Of a DNA stretch of 64,000 bases, positions 9,668 through 18,898 are shown one piece after another. Below the pieces are notes generated by a model that saw nothing but the letters and a program-made list of their open reading frames with translations, searched no databases and was not told where the DNA came from. The position numbers and the translations under genes are program-made. Source of the DNA: Caldifarciminota bacterium (lineage in GTDB: Bacteria > Hydrothermota > Hydrothermia > LBFQ01); assembly GCA_027003075.1 (NCBI GenBank), contig JALWYV010000014.1, positions 1 to 64,000 on the forward strand, in the 5' to 3' direction. The first letter of the stretch is position 1. Every line of letters starts with the position of its first letter.

Positions 9668-10753
9668 TTACTGCAGGATGAACCTGAAGGTTATCTTACC
9701 GCTACACCCATCCGGTACGTTAGAGGAGAACACCCAACCACGGACGGCGTTTAGGGCGGCGTTATCAAGGACGGGGTAACCGCTGGATTTGATGAGGTTG
9801 AGGCTCTTAATGGTTCCGTTGGAGTTGAGGACTATCTGAACGACCACGGTTCCCTGCCAGCCCTCACGACGGGCACGCCTCGGATACCTCGGCCTAACCT
9901 TACGGACGACCTTTCCACGGATACATCCCTCTATCTGGATAGCGCCTCCACCCTTCACCTGAACGGGCTGGGTGGGACCGGCTATCTGCTCGGCGGATAC
10001 GGCAGCTTTAGGTACGGCCACGTCCACGTTGGATACGGCTTCGGCGAGACCACCGCCGCCGCCACCACCGAGGGATATACCGCCGCCACCACCTTCACCG
10101 CCGAGACCGAGGCCACCGGAGAGGGATCCCTCAAATCCACCGCCACCGAGGGAGACGGCGGGGACGGCCTCCTGGGCGAGTATGTCCGCAGTACTCACGC
10201 CCTTCGTGGGTACGGCCACGACAACGTCAGCCGCCTCGGCAGACAGGGACTGATCCATATCCGATATGTCTATCTTGGCCGCGGTCTCAAGGTTGGCACT
10301 CAGATCCACCTTCTGAACCTGAACCTGCTCGGGGAGCATCTGGGTCTGGGCGATCTGCACCTTCACGTTCTGAGGTACGTCCACCTTGAGCTTGGGCCCA
10401 CCGAGTTTTATGGTGGGGCTTACGGTCTTACTCAGCTTGGCCTTCAGGCTGATCTTGGTCTGCTTTCCGGGTTCCTTCTTATCTCCGGGTTTCTTTTCGT
10501 CTTTCTTTGCTTCCTGCTTCTTCTTCTGCAGGAGCTTTCTGAGTTTGGGGGGAATTCTCTTCTTCTTCTTTAACTTCTCTTCAAGGAGCTGGATCTCACG
10601 GAGACGGGCCTCCTCAAGGGCCGCTGCTATTTGTTCCCTCATCGTGTAGGCAAGAACTGCAAGGACCGCCACACCGAACCAGAAGAACACCGCCAACCTC
10701 TTCGTCGGCTTATCCTCCTTATCCTCCGGTAGTTTAACCGTTATCTTTGCCAT
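9668..10753 (-). CDS. tonB: TonB family energy-transducing protein with Gly-rich linker
   Basis: Single N-terminal TM helix; C-term VRPRYPRRARREGWQGTVVVQIVLNSNGTIKSLNLIKSSGYPVLDNAALNAVRGWVF. Confidence 0.9.
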   Translation of the reverse strand: MAKITVKLPEDKEDKPTKRLAVFFWFGVAVLAVLAYTMREQIAAALEEARLREIQLLEEKLKKKKRIPPKLRKLLQKKKQEAKKDEKKPGDKKEPGKQTKISLKAKLSKTVSPTIKLGGPKLKVDVPQNVKVQIAQTQMLPEQVQVQKVDLSANLETAAKIDISDMDQSLSAEAADVVVAVPTKGVSTADILAQEAVPAVSLGGGGFEGSLSGGLGLGGEGGGGGISLGGGGGGGLAEAVSNVDVAVPKAAVSAEQIAGPTQPVQVKGGGAIQIEGCIRGKVVRKVRPRYPRRARREGWQGTVVVQIVLNSNGTIKSLNLIKSSGYPVLDNAALNAVRGWVFSSNVPDGCSGKITFRFILQ

Positions 10754-10786
10754 ATCTACCTCCTATTATAAGGCCGATTACGGCCA

Positions 10787-11242
10787 TTATCCTCCACCCT
10801 TGCGCTTTACCACGGCGAGGGCCACCCTCTTGGCCTTGCCCTTCTTGACGGCATCAAGGACCTCAAGGACCCGCCCCCACTCTATGGACTTGTCAGCGCG
10901 CAGAACGGTGAGCTGCTGTCCCATTAACTCGGGGTCGTTGTTCTCGGCCGCGTACTTCTCCTGAAGCTCCCGGACCTTCTGGGTTATGGCCTGGAGATCG
11001 GGCATCTCGTAGTCCTGTACGTACAGCTTCCCTTCCTTCGTGACCGTTACGGGTATGCTCTGCTCCAGCTCAACCTCTATAACGTTCGCCTTCGGTATAT
11101 CCACCTTTATGGACGTGTTTGAGAAGAGGGACTGAGCGTTCATAATCAGGGTAGCCAGCGTAAGGATCATCACCCCTGCCATGGGGAACAGGAACTGACC
11201 TACGTCCGGTGGCTCTTTGGGCTTCGGTTTCTCCCTTGCCAT
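10787..11242 (-). CDS. exbD: ExbD/TolR family biopolymer transporter (second copy)
   Basis: Single N-terminal TM; periplasmic ExbD-like domain (LTVLRADKSIEWGRVLEVLDAVKKGKAKRVALAV); SD AGGAGGT; adjacent to exbB/exbD. Confidence 0.82.
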   Translation of the reverse strand: MAREKPKPKEPPDVGQFLFPMAGVMILTLATLIMNAQSLFSNTSIKVDIPKANVIEVELEQSIPVTVTKEGKLYVQDYEMPDLQAITQKVRELQEKYAAENNDPELMGQQLTVLRADKSIEWGRVLEVLDAVKKGKAKRVALAVVKRKGGG

Positions 11243-11253
11243 CTTCCTACCTC

Positions 11254-11697
11254 CTACTTACATTTACTCCGCTTGCGCTTCATGATAAGCACGTCAGACG
11301 CGCCCTTCTCCTTCAGGAGGTCTATCATCTGGATCACGTACTCGTATATCACGTCGTTGTCGGCCGATAGGAGGGCCTGCTTCTTAACGCTTCTGGCCAG
11401 CAGCTTGGGGATTATGTCCGGGAGACGGTTGGGGTCAAACGGCTCCTCGTTAAGGAAGACCGTACCGTCGGCGCACAGGTGGATGTTTACCTTGATATCG
11501 CTCTTTTTCTTCTTGGGGATAACGACGTTACGACGCTTGGCGGCGAGGGATCTGGAGACGAATATACCGGACTCCACTATGAAGGGGATGGTGAGCATGA
11601 ACATTATCAGGAGCGAGGTGGTCATATCGGAAAAGGGCCCCAGGTTGGGAGTAGGGGCCCCTTTAGCCTCAGGTTTCTTTTTCCTCCTTGCCATCAC
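11254..11697 (-). CDS. exbD: ExbD/TolR family biopolymer transporter
   Basis: PFSDMTTSLLIMFMLTIPFI...; periplasmic domain VNIHLCADGTVFLNEEPFD. Confidence 0.85.
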   Translation of the reverse strand: MMARRKKKPEAKGAPTPNLGPFSDMTTSLLIMFMLTIPFIVESGIFVSRSLAAKRRNVVIPKKKKSDIKVNIHLCADGTVFLNEEPFDPNRLPDIIPKLLARSVKKQALLSADNDVIYEYVIQMIDLLKEKGASDVLIMKRKRSKCK

Positions 11698-12398
11698 TCA
11701 GCGTGCTGCAGCTGGTTGATCATTATCAGCAAGCGGCGAGCGGCGACGTCCACGGTGGCGATGATCCTCTCGGCGGTGTTGGTGACGTAGTTGTATACGG
11801 TTATGGAGATCATGGCTATGATAAGTCCCCACCAGGTCGTCACCAGAGCCGTAGATATACCCTTACCCACGACCTCAGCACCACCCGTACCGCTTACGGC
11901 TATCTGGTGGAAGGCGTCAATCAGTCCGTCCACCGTACCGAACAGTCCGAGGAGCGGTGCCACGGCGATTATGGTACCGAGGGCGGACGTGAACCTCAGG
12001 AGCTTGAACCTCTCAAACGTCATAACGGAGTCCATCATGTCGTATATCTGATCCAGAGGCAGGTGGATGTTCTCAAGGCCGGCCTTCAGGGTGTTGTGTA
12101 GGGGATGATCCACGCGACTGAGGTAGGAGATGGCACCTTCTATATCCCCGCTCTCAAGGTAGGCCTGAATATCGGCGAGAACCTTGTTGTGGTTGAAGGA
12201 GGACTTGCGGTAGATGTACCATATCCTCTCTGCGGAGAGTACGATCGTCACGAAGAAGGTGATGAGGAGCAAGACCATCGTGAGGTTGTCAAAGAACCCC
12301 ATGAAGGTCACTACGCCGTCCACCACGGCGTAAAGCCTGAACATATTCAGGATGTTGAAACCCTCCTGAACCGCCGGTAGCGCCATAAGCATTTCCAT
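11694..12398 (-). CDS. exbB: MotA/TolQ/ExbB proton channel family protein
   Basis: LGTIIAVAPLLGLFGTVDGLIDAFHQIA...ISTALVTTWWGLIIAMISITVYNY. Confidence 0.93.
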   Translation of the reverse strand: MEMLMALPAVQEGFNILNMFRLYAVVDGVVTFMGFFDNLTMVLLLITFFVTIVLSAERIWYIYRKSSFNHNKVLADIQAYLESGDIEGAISYLSRVDHPLHNTLKAGLENIHLPLDQIYDMMDSVMTFERFKLLRFTSALGTIIAVAPLLGLFGTVDGLIDAFHQIAVSGTGGAEVVGKGISTALVTTWWGLIIAMISITVYNYVTNTAERIIATVDVAARRLLIMINQLQHAE

Positions 12399-12420
12399 AG
12401 TCTTTTCCCTCCTTTTTTCC

Positions 12421-14985
12421 TTACTGTGGCAAACTCTTTAGCAGGTCGCGCATCTGTTGGGCCTCTGTGGCCCTACCCTGCTGCTCGTAAAGGTCGGCGG
12501 CCTGCCTGAGGGCCGCAGCAGCGTTTCTCACGTCCCCCAGCTCTATGTACGCGGCACCCATTATACGGTAGGCGTCGGGTGCCTTCTGGCTGTTGGGGAA
12601 CCTCTTCACGAACTCTTTGGCGGCCTCTATGGCCTGAGCGTACTCCTTAACGGCCAGGTACGCCGAGGCGAGGTAAAACATTACGTCCTCTATATGCTGC
12701 CCGTCGGGGAAGAAGTCCCGGTACTTCTTGAAGGCCTCTATGGCCTCGCGGGCCTTCTTGTTCTTGAGGTAGAGGGATCCGGCGTAGAAGAGAGCCTCCT
12801 CTGCCTTGCTGCTCTTAGGATAGGTGTTACCCATCTGGAAGAAGATATCCGCGGCCTTCAGCTCGTCCCCGGCCTGCATGGCGTCGGCAGCGGACTTGTA
12901 AAGGGCAAGGGCCGCGACTTCGCTGTTGGGCAGTTTCTCCGTCATCTCGGTTATACGCTCGGGGTTCTCCTCAACTATCTTGAAGTACACACGCTCAAGA
13001 CCCTTCTTGGCCGTCACGGCGACGTCGCTGTCGGGGAACTGGGACAGTATGGTTTCGTACTCCTGACGGGCTTCATCCCAGGCCTGCTTACCCTCGTAGC
13101 TCTCGGCTATCCAGAGGTGAGCCTGAGGTATACCCTCGTGATCCGGGCAATGCTCAAGGAACCACCTCAGACGGGCTATGGCGTTGTCCCACTCACCGGC
13201 CATGCGGTATATCTGTCCGGCCTGATATGCGGCATCGCAGGCCTTGGGCTGATCCGGGTACTTCTGCATGGTGAGATCCCAGTTACGTACGGCGTCTCCG
13301 TAGGACTGCAGTGCCTTTGCAGCGTATCCGGAGTAGTAGAGGGCCTGAGAGGCTACCTCGCTCCTCTCAGGTGCGAAGACGTATATCCCGTAGAACTTGG
13401 CGAAAGCATCCTGATACTGACCGAGGTTGAAGAGCACGACTCCGAGGCCAAGGTGGGTGGCTATGACGACGGACGTATCCGTGGACTGACCCTGTATTGA
13501 CTCAAGGTAGGCTTTGGCGTCCTGCAGCCTGTCCTGATGGATATAGACCCACCCGAGGCCGAGACGGGAGAGTACGATTATGTCCCTGTGGAGACCGGCG
13601 CGGAGGTTCATGTTGTAGAGCTTTTCAGCGTTTGCAAAGTCACCTTTGTAGTAGTGAGCCTCGGCCAGAGCATGGACGAACCAGGAGTTCCAGAGGGTGA
13701 AGGTCGTATCCTTGGATACCTCCTCGTTGTAGAGGTTACCACGGGCCATGGCTGCATCAAACTCCCTCTGGTTTATGAGGGCGAAGACCATAAGGGCCAT
13801 GGCGGGCCTGCGGAAGAAGGACTTCTCGTAGTTCTCTATAAGGAACTGGTACTGCTCCATGGCGTCGGGGTACTTCTTGAGCAGGTAATGGATGGATCCG
13901 GTGAGGTACTCGCTTATACCCTGCTCCTCCTGTCCGAGGGGGAAGGAGGAGAGCTGGTTGGCCAGAAGGTAGGCGTTGGAGGTGTCCCCCTTGTAGTAGT
14001 AGGCCTGGGCCATACGCAGGAAGGATATGAAGGATACGACGTTGTCGTTCGCGCGGGCACGGGCTATCTGGTAGTACCTCAGGGCATCGTCGTAGTCCTT
14101 GAGGACCATCTTTATGTTACCCACGAAGTAAGCGGCCAACCCGGCCAGCTCAAAGTTCCTCTTCTTCGTTAGGAGGGTGAGCTTTTCAAGGGCCTTGGGC
14201 AGGAGGGTCGTATCCTCCTTACCACCCTCACCAAGGGCCATGCGGTACAGGGCTATTCCCCAGTAGTACTGGACGTAGTCGGAGAGTTTATGTCCGTGGA
14301 AACGTTCGGTGAAGACCTTGGCCAGCTCTGCCGTAGCCTTGTAGTCTCCGTACATGAAGTTGGCCTCAACCATACCGTAGTAGATCAGGGCCTCCTGAGG
14401 GGTCCCGGTGTACTCCTCAAGGAGTTCCTTGTATATGGCCACAGCGTCAAGCGGTCTCTTGAGGATAGAGAGAGAGCGGGCGTAGTAGAACTTGGCCTCT
14501 ATAACGTGATCCTTGGCTTCGGCGAGTTTTTCGGATGCTTCAAGGAACTTACCCTCACGGTAGGCTATGACTCCATCAAGGAACTTCGTCCTTGGTGAGT
14601 TCTTGTAGTAGGGGTACTTCTGCAGCTCTAAGAGCTTTTGCTTGGCGAGGTTTATGTCACCCTTTATGGCGTAGGCCAGAGCAACCTCGTACGCTATCTC
14701 CTGCTCAAGGTAGGTGCCCTTTACCTCTTTCTCTTTGGAAAGTTTCTCCCACTCACGGATGGCTTTGTCAAACTTGCCCTGATTGTAGAGTGCCTCGGCT
14801 ATCCGATATCTGACCTCCTTACCGAAGCCGTACTTGTACGCCGGGCGCAGTATCTTCTTATAAATCCTCTCCGCCTTCCGGTAATCTCCCTTACGGAAGA
14901 GTTCCTCCGCATCCTTGTGCGCCCTGTAAAAGTCCTTGTAGCTAAAGCCACCACCGAAAAGTCCTGCTACTATGAGCGTTATCAT
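12421..14985 (-). CDS. Large TPR-repeat protein (periplasmic/envelope)
   Basis: About 20 TPR-like units over 854 aa (KAERIYKKILRPAYKYG; DAFAKFYGIYVFAPERSEVASQALYYSGYAAKAL; EAIEAFKKYRDFFPDGQHIEDVMFYLASAYLAVKEYAQAIEAAKEFVKRFP). Confidence 0.88.
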   Translation of the reverse strand: MITLIVAGLFGGGFSYKDFYRAHKDAEELFRKGDYRKAERIYKKILRPAYKYGFGKEVRYRIAEALYNQGKFDKAIREWEKLSKEKEVKGTYLEQEIAYEVALAYAIKGDINLAKQKLLELQKYPYYKNSPRTKFLDGVIAYREGKFLEASEKLAEAKDHVIEAKFYYARSLSILKRPLDAVAIYKELLEEYTGTPQEALIYYGMVEANFMYGDYKATAELAKVFTERFHGHKLSDYVQYYWGIALYRMALGEGGKEDTTLLPKALEKLTLLTKKRNFELAGLAAYFVGNIKMVLKDYDDALRYYQIARARANDNVVSFISFLRMAQAYYYKGDTSNAYLLANQLSSFPLGQEEQGISEYLTGSIHYLLKKYPDAMEQYQFLIENYEKSFFRRPAMALMVFALINQREFDAAMARGNLYNEEVSKDTTFTLWNSWFVHALAEAHYYKGDFANAEKLYNMNLRAGLHRDIIVLSRLGLGWVYIHQDRLQDAKAYLESIQGQSTDTSVVIATHLGLGVVLFNLGQYQDAFAKFYGIYVFAPERSEVASQALYYSGYAAKALQSYGDAVRNWDLTMQKYPDQPKACDAAYQAGQIYRMAGEWDNAIARLRWFLEHCPDHEGIPQAHLWIAESYEGKQAWDEARQEYETILSQFPDSDVAVTAKKGLERVYFKIVEENPERITEMTEKLPNSEVAALALYKSAADAMQAGDELKAADIFFQMGNTYPKSSKAEEALFYAGSLYLKNKKAREAIEAFKKYRDFFPDGQHIEDVMFYLASAYLAVKEYAQAIEAAKEFVKRFPNSQKAPDAYRIMGAAYIELGDVRNAAAALRQAADLYEQQGRATEAQQMRDLLKSLPQ

Positions 14986-14986
14986 C

Positions 14987-16243
14987 TTACCATACCTCCC
15001 TTCTCTTAACCGTTACCAGATAACCTCCCCTCTCGTACTCCTCACCACTTATGTCTATAACCTTGTAGTAGTAGTAGTAGTTCCCGGGGGGTACTATGCG
15101 TCCAGCGTCGTCCCTGCCGTCCCACTCTATACGAACGGGAGGCTCACCCTCACCGTAGAAGGTGCGGACCACCTCTCCGCTCTGCTTCTTGATTATGAGC
15201 TCCCACTCCTCAACCTCCTGACGGGGGAAGGTATGGAGGTAGAGGAAGGTTATGTTGCTCTCACCTTCGGCCGGGGATATGAGCTTGGGGTCGGAGGATA
15301 CCCAGACCCGGTACCCACCGAACTTGATGGACGTGGAGAACTGCATGTAGTCGTCAAATGCCCCGTTGGAGGCGTAGTTAAACGTATAGTTTCCGTCTAT
15401 ACGGAAGATTATGTCCCTTATGGTGAACTCAAAGCTTCCCCCACCCGTTACCTCCTCGTTGTTTATGCCACCCCTGACGTACAGGAAGGAGAGGAGCCGT
15501 GCCTCACCGCCGCCGTAGAACTTAAATCCGTTGTAGTAGGTGGAGTACGCGGCATCAACCACCACCTTCACCCAGTTGAAGGGTCTAAGGCCCAGACCGA
15601 ACCTCCAGATCTGGGGGTAGGATACCTCGCTACCGTAAAAGGTATACTTGGGAGGAATGAAGTGCTGACCGACGAGACCAAAGGAGAAGTACCGGTTGGG
15701 CCTGAACATCATACCTATGTTCAGACCGGCACTCGCGGGTGAGGACTGGTATATACGGTGGTACACGAACTCAAGGGAGGCACCGATGGATATGGCCCTT
15801 GAGAAGGACTTGGAGTAGGCCAGGATACCGGCGTTGTAAGGAGGAGAATCGTCGTCCCCGGGGAATATGGCGTAGGCCTGAACGGAGTCCAGACACACGG
15901 GACCGTCCCAGTTGGCGCATACCAGAGAGTCAACGAAACGGGCGGATGCCGGAGAGGATAGCTGCATTACGGCTACACCGAAGCTTCCGAAAGTGGACGT
16001 GGGGAAGGTAAAGGCGGCGTAGTAGTACTGGAACCCGGTTACAGGGAGCTGGAAATAACCTCCTGAGAAGTTCACCCTCTGTAGGAAGGCCAGAGCGCCA
16101 GGGTTAAAGTAGACGGCCTCCACGTCGTCCGACAGACCCGTGAAGGCTCTGCCAAAGCCATAGGGCCTTGCCCCTATGGCGTACGAGTAGATGTAGCCCG
16201 GTATTCCACCGGTACCCATCTGAGCAAAGAGCAGGATAGTCAT
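14987..16243 (-). CDS. PorV/PorQ-like outer-membrane beta-barrel with C-terminal FlgD-Ig-like domain
   Basis: GARPYGFGRAFTGLSDDVEAVYFNPGALAFL (PorV/UPF0164-like start); C-term WELIIKKQSGEVVRTFYGEGEPPVRIEWDGRDDAGRIVPPGNYYYYYKV. Confidence 0.8.
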   Translation of the reverse strand: MTILLFAQMGTGGIPGYIYSYAIGARPYGFGRAFTGLSDDVEAVYFNPGALAFLQRVNFSGGYFQLPVTGFQYYYAAFTFPTSTFGSFGVAVMQLSSPASARFVDSLVCANWDGPVCLDSVQAYAIFPGDDDSPPYNAGILAYSKSFSRAISIGASLEFVYHRIYQSSPASAGLNIGMMFRPNRYFSFGLVGQHFIPPKYTFYGSEVSYPQIWRFGLGLRPFNWVKVVVDAAYSTYYNGFKFYGGGEARLLSFLYVRGGINNEEVTGGGSFEFTIRDIIFRIDGNYTFNYASNGAFDDYMQFSTSIKFGGYRVWVSSDPKLISPAEGESNITFLYLHTFPRQEVEEWELIIKKQSGEVVRTFYGEGEPPVRIEWDGRDDAGRIVPPGNYYYYYKVIDISGEEYERGGYLVTVKRREVW

Positions 16244-16249
16244 TTTCCC

Positions 16250-16798
16250 TTACCTCGCCTTTGGTGGTACCTTTACAAGGATGTACTGCTGACGCGAAGC
16301 TCCACCGAGCGTTCCTCCCGAGAGGCGTCTGAGGATTGCGAGATATACGCCGGGACTTACGGGCTTCCCGGCCGAGTTGTACCCGTACCACGTGTAGGTG
16401 CACTCTCTGACGTGAGGATCGGTTACGTTACGGGGCTCATCGCGAGGGTACTCAAGTCGCCTGACGAGAACGCCGAAGGGGTCGTAGATTTCAACGACGT
16501 CGGATGGCTGGGTCTTATAAAAGACAGCCGGTCTCGTCTCTCCGTTCGGTCTGAGGGCAACGACGCTGGGGAAAGCGAAGGCGTAGTAAGTGTTCCCGAG
16601 ATCGTCCAGATTCAAAGCGTCCTTTGAAGGTATAGTTTTGGGCCATACGTCAGAGCAGGGTCCCGTCTCCGGGCCACTATCCTGAGCGTACAGTGTTGCA
16701 CCTGCTATAGTCAGCACAACCGCAACAAAGATCTTCATTAAACCTTTCATTTTCAACGGGTATTTTAAGGCTTGAATGTACATGGTGTTCCCCCTCAT
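16250..16798 (-). CDS. Secreted FlgD-Ig/gliding-motility-C-terminal-like protein
   Basis: Signal peptide (IFVAVVLTIAGATLYAQ); VVEIYDPFGVLVRRLEYP...CTYTWYGYNSAGKPVSPGVYLAILRR; ATGA overlap with upstream gene. Confidence 0.7.
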   Translation of the reverse strand: MRGNTMYIQALKYPLKMKGLMKIFVAVVLTIAGATLYAQDSGPETGPCSDVWPKTIPSKDALNLDDLGNTYYAFAFPSVVALRPNGETRPAVFYKTQPSDVVEIYDPFGVLVRRLEYPRDEPRNVTDPHVRECTYTWYGYNSAGKPVSPGVYLAILRRLSGGTLGGASRQQYILVKVPPKAR

Positions 16799-17307
16799 TT
16801 TAGCAGTACGTTCCTCTTAAAACTTTCGTACTTACCCTTTTCTCCGAGCTTGCTTTCAAGCTCTAACACGAGCTTTTCCAGTTCCTTATAGTAGGGGGAG
16901 CCTTTCTTTACAGGACGGGTCTGGTACTCGTTATCCCACGGGCGAGGTCCCAGAACCTTCAGGACGCCCTGAACCTTTATGTAGTTCAGAGTGTCTCCCT
17001 CCACACGACCCACGTACGCTGTCACCTTCATCTTGGCGTCCTTTACGCCGTCCCAGACGTAAACGCAGCAGGATATTCCCTTCTTTACGTGCTTCCAGTC
17101 GGTCTCTATGATCCCCTCGTCCGGGGAGAAGGTGGCCACGGCGTAACCGTTGTCGTAGAGTACGGTTTTAAAGGTCTCTATTATGGAGTCTCTGCTGGCT
17201 TTGAACCGCACCTCTATGATGTCGGGGTAGCCGGCTTTGGGCGGGAGGGTGGAGCAGGCGCCGAAAAAGAGCAATACACCCACACTTGCGGCGAACAACC
17301 TATGCAT
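16795..17307 (-). CDS. Predicted outer-membrane lipoprotein, head of the envelope operon
   Basis: MHRLFAASVGVLLFFGACSTLPP lipobox. Internal ATG at 17307 preferred over the ORF-track start because TATAAT lies 7 nt upstream. Confidence 0.65.
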   Translation of the reverse strand: MHRLFAASVGVLLFFGACSTLPPKAGYPDIIEVRFKASRDSIIETFKTVLYDNGYAVATFSPDEGIIETDWKHVKKGISCCVYVWDGVKDAKMKVTAYVGRVEGDTLNYIKVQGVLKVLGPRPWDNEYQTRPVKKGSPYYKELEKLVLELESKLGEKGKYESFKRNVLLK

Positions 17308-17314
17308 AGATGGT

Positions 17315-17320
17315 ATTATA
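17315..17320 (-). promoter_or_regulatory. -10 element TATAAT, 7 nt before ATG at 17307
   Basis: revcomp: TATAATaccatctATG. Confidence 0.55.
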
Positions 17321-17431
17321 TGGGCAGAACATCCGTCGTGGGGGGATACGTTGTGAACGGTGGTCAGGGTAATATTTAAGGTAAACGGCATATATGAATA
17401 GAGGCGAATTCGCGCGCCTTAGAATAGGGGT

Positions 17432-17647
17432 GTGATGGAAACTGTACTAATAGAAACAGGTAAAAAAGTGCTTTTAGAAATGGCTGCGGAGATTTTTAGG
17501 CTCGCGGCAAACAGTATACGGAGCAGGTTATTTAAAAGATTCCAGACCTACATAGATTGGTCGCATGTCCTGTCGTTCATGGTCGGAGTTTTCGCTGGGA
17601 TTTTTCTGGTCTCTGTAATAGTCTATATGTGCAGGAGCAGACCTTAA
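17432..17647 (+). CDS. Small membrane protein (71 aa)
   Basis: One C-terminal TM (VLSFMVGVFAGIFLVSVIVYM); TAGAAT 6 nt before GTG. Confidence 0.45.
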   Translation: MMETVLIETGKKVLLEMAAEIFRLAANSIRSRLFKRFQTYIDWSHVLSFMVGVFAGIFLVSVIVYMCRSRP

Positions 17648-17710
17648 GACATGATAAAGTACTCTCTGCAGACCAGAAAGTCCGCCCCTACCCCTTTAAA
17701 CTACCCTCCT

Positions 17711-18889
17711 ATGAAGAAGCCCGTAATCCTTTCAGGTGTAAGAACGCCCATCGGTAAGATACTCGGTAACTTAGCCAGTTTCAAGGCGACGGACCTCGGT
17801 GCCATAGTGATAAGAGAGGCTGTGAAGAGGGCCGGGGTGAAGCCGGAGGACATAGACGAGGTCATGATGGGGCAGGTGATACAGGGGGGAAGCGGACAGA
17901 ACCCCGCCCGCCAGTCGGCAATAAAGGCCGGACTTCCCGTAGGTATACCCGCCGAGACCATAAACAAGGTGTGCGGTTCCGGTCTGGAGGCCGTAATGCA
18001 GATGGCCAGGGCCATAAAGGCAGGAGATATTAAACTGGCCGTGGCCGGAGGTCAGGAGTCCATGACCAACGCTCCCCACGCCGCCCTCGTCCGTAAGGGG
18101 GTGAAGTACGGAACCCTGCCCATGGAGGACCTTATGATAAAAGATGGCCTGTGGGACGCCTTCAACGACGTCCACATGGGCAACCTGGCCGAGTACACCG
18201 CCGAAAAGGCCGGGGTGACGAGGGAGGAGATGGATAAACTCGCCTACGAGAGCCACATGAAGGCCATAAGGGCCATAGACAACGGCTGGTTCAAGGAGGA
18301 GATAGTACCGATTGAGGTTAAGACAAAGAAAGGCTCCTTCGTCGTGGATACGGACGAGACTCCCCGCAGGGACACCTCCCTTGAGAAGCTGGCCAAACTG
18401 CCCCCGGCCTTCCAGAAGGACGGAAAGGTTACCGCAGGAAACGCACCTCCCCTATCCGACGGCGCCGCAGCGCTGGTCGTAGCGGAGGAGGAGTGGGCGA
18501 AGGCCAACGGCTTTAAGCCTGTAGCCCGCATTCTGGCCTACGCGAGCGGCTTCACAGATCCGAAAGACCTCTTCTTTGCCCCACCCATAGCCATAAAGAA
18601 GGTGATGGATCAGATAGGTATTAAGGATATAAATGAGTTTGACCTGATAGAGATAAACGAGGCCTTCGCGGCGCAGGTTCTGGCCGACTACAAAAAGATG
18701 CCGTGGGACTGGAGCAAGTTCAACGTCCACGGTGGGGCGATAGCACTCGGCCACCCCATAGGAGCATCGGGGGCGAGGATCCTCGTAACCCTCATTCACG
18801 CCCTCAAACGTACCGGAGGTAAGCTGGGTCTGGCGGCCCTGTGCCTCGGTGGAGGTGGCTCCGTAGCCATGGCCATAGAGATGTTATAA
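17711..18889 (+). CDS. Acetyl-CoA acetyltransferase (thiolase)
   Basis: INKVCGSGLEAVMQMARAI (Cys active site), NVHGGAIALGHPIGASGARI, CLGGGGSVAMAIE. Start set at ATG 17711. Confidence 0.95.
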   Translation: MKKPVILSGVRTPIGKILGNLASFKATDLGAIVIREAVKRAGVKPEDIDEVMMGQVIQGGSGQNPARQSAIKAGLPVGIPAETINKVCGSGLEAVMQMARAIKAGDIKLAVAGGQESMTNAPHAALVRKGVKYGTLPMEDLMIKDGLWDAFNDVHMGNLAEYTAEKAGVTREEMDKLAYESHMKAIRAIDNGWFKEEIVPIEVKTKKGSFVVDTDETPRRDTSLEKLAKLPPAFQKDGKVTAGNAPPLSDGAAALVVAEEEWAKANGFKPVARILAYASGFTDPKDLFFAPPIAIKKVMDQIGIKDINEFDLIEINEAFAAQVLADYKKMPWDWSKFNVHGGAIALGHPIGASGARILVTLIHALKRTGGKLGLAALCLGGGGSVAMAIEML

Positions 18890-18898
18890 ACGGTACGG

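Noticed and set aside
9972-10253. Pro-rich plus-strand ORF opposite the tonB Gly linker
   Set aside because: Artefact of GGN/CCN complementarity to the Gly-rich linker; not a real protein or DNA repeat array.
10753-10790. TATAAT (aTATAATagGAGG) upstream of tonB as an operon-internal promoter
   Set aside because: Spacing and an overlapping strong SD indicate an internal translation signal. It could be an extra promoter, but is not supportable without TSS data.
12457-13500. 347-aa plus-strand ORF antisense to the large TPR gene
   Set aside because: Shadow ORF with repetitive Gly/Val/Leu; the minus-strand TPR gene is convincing.
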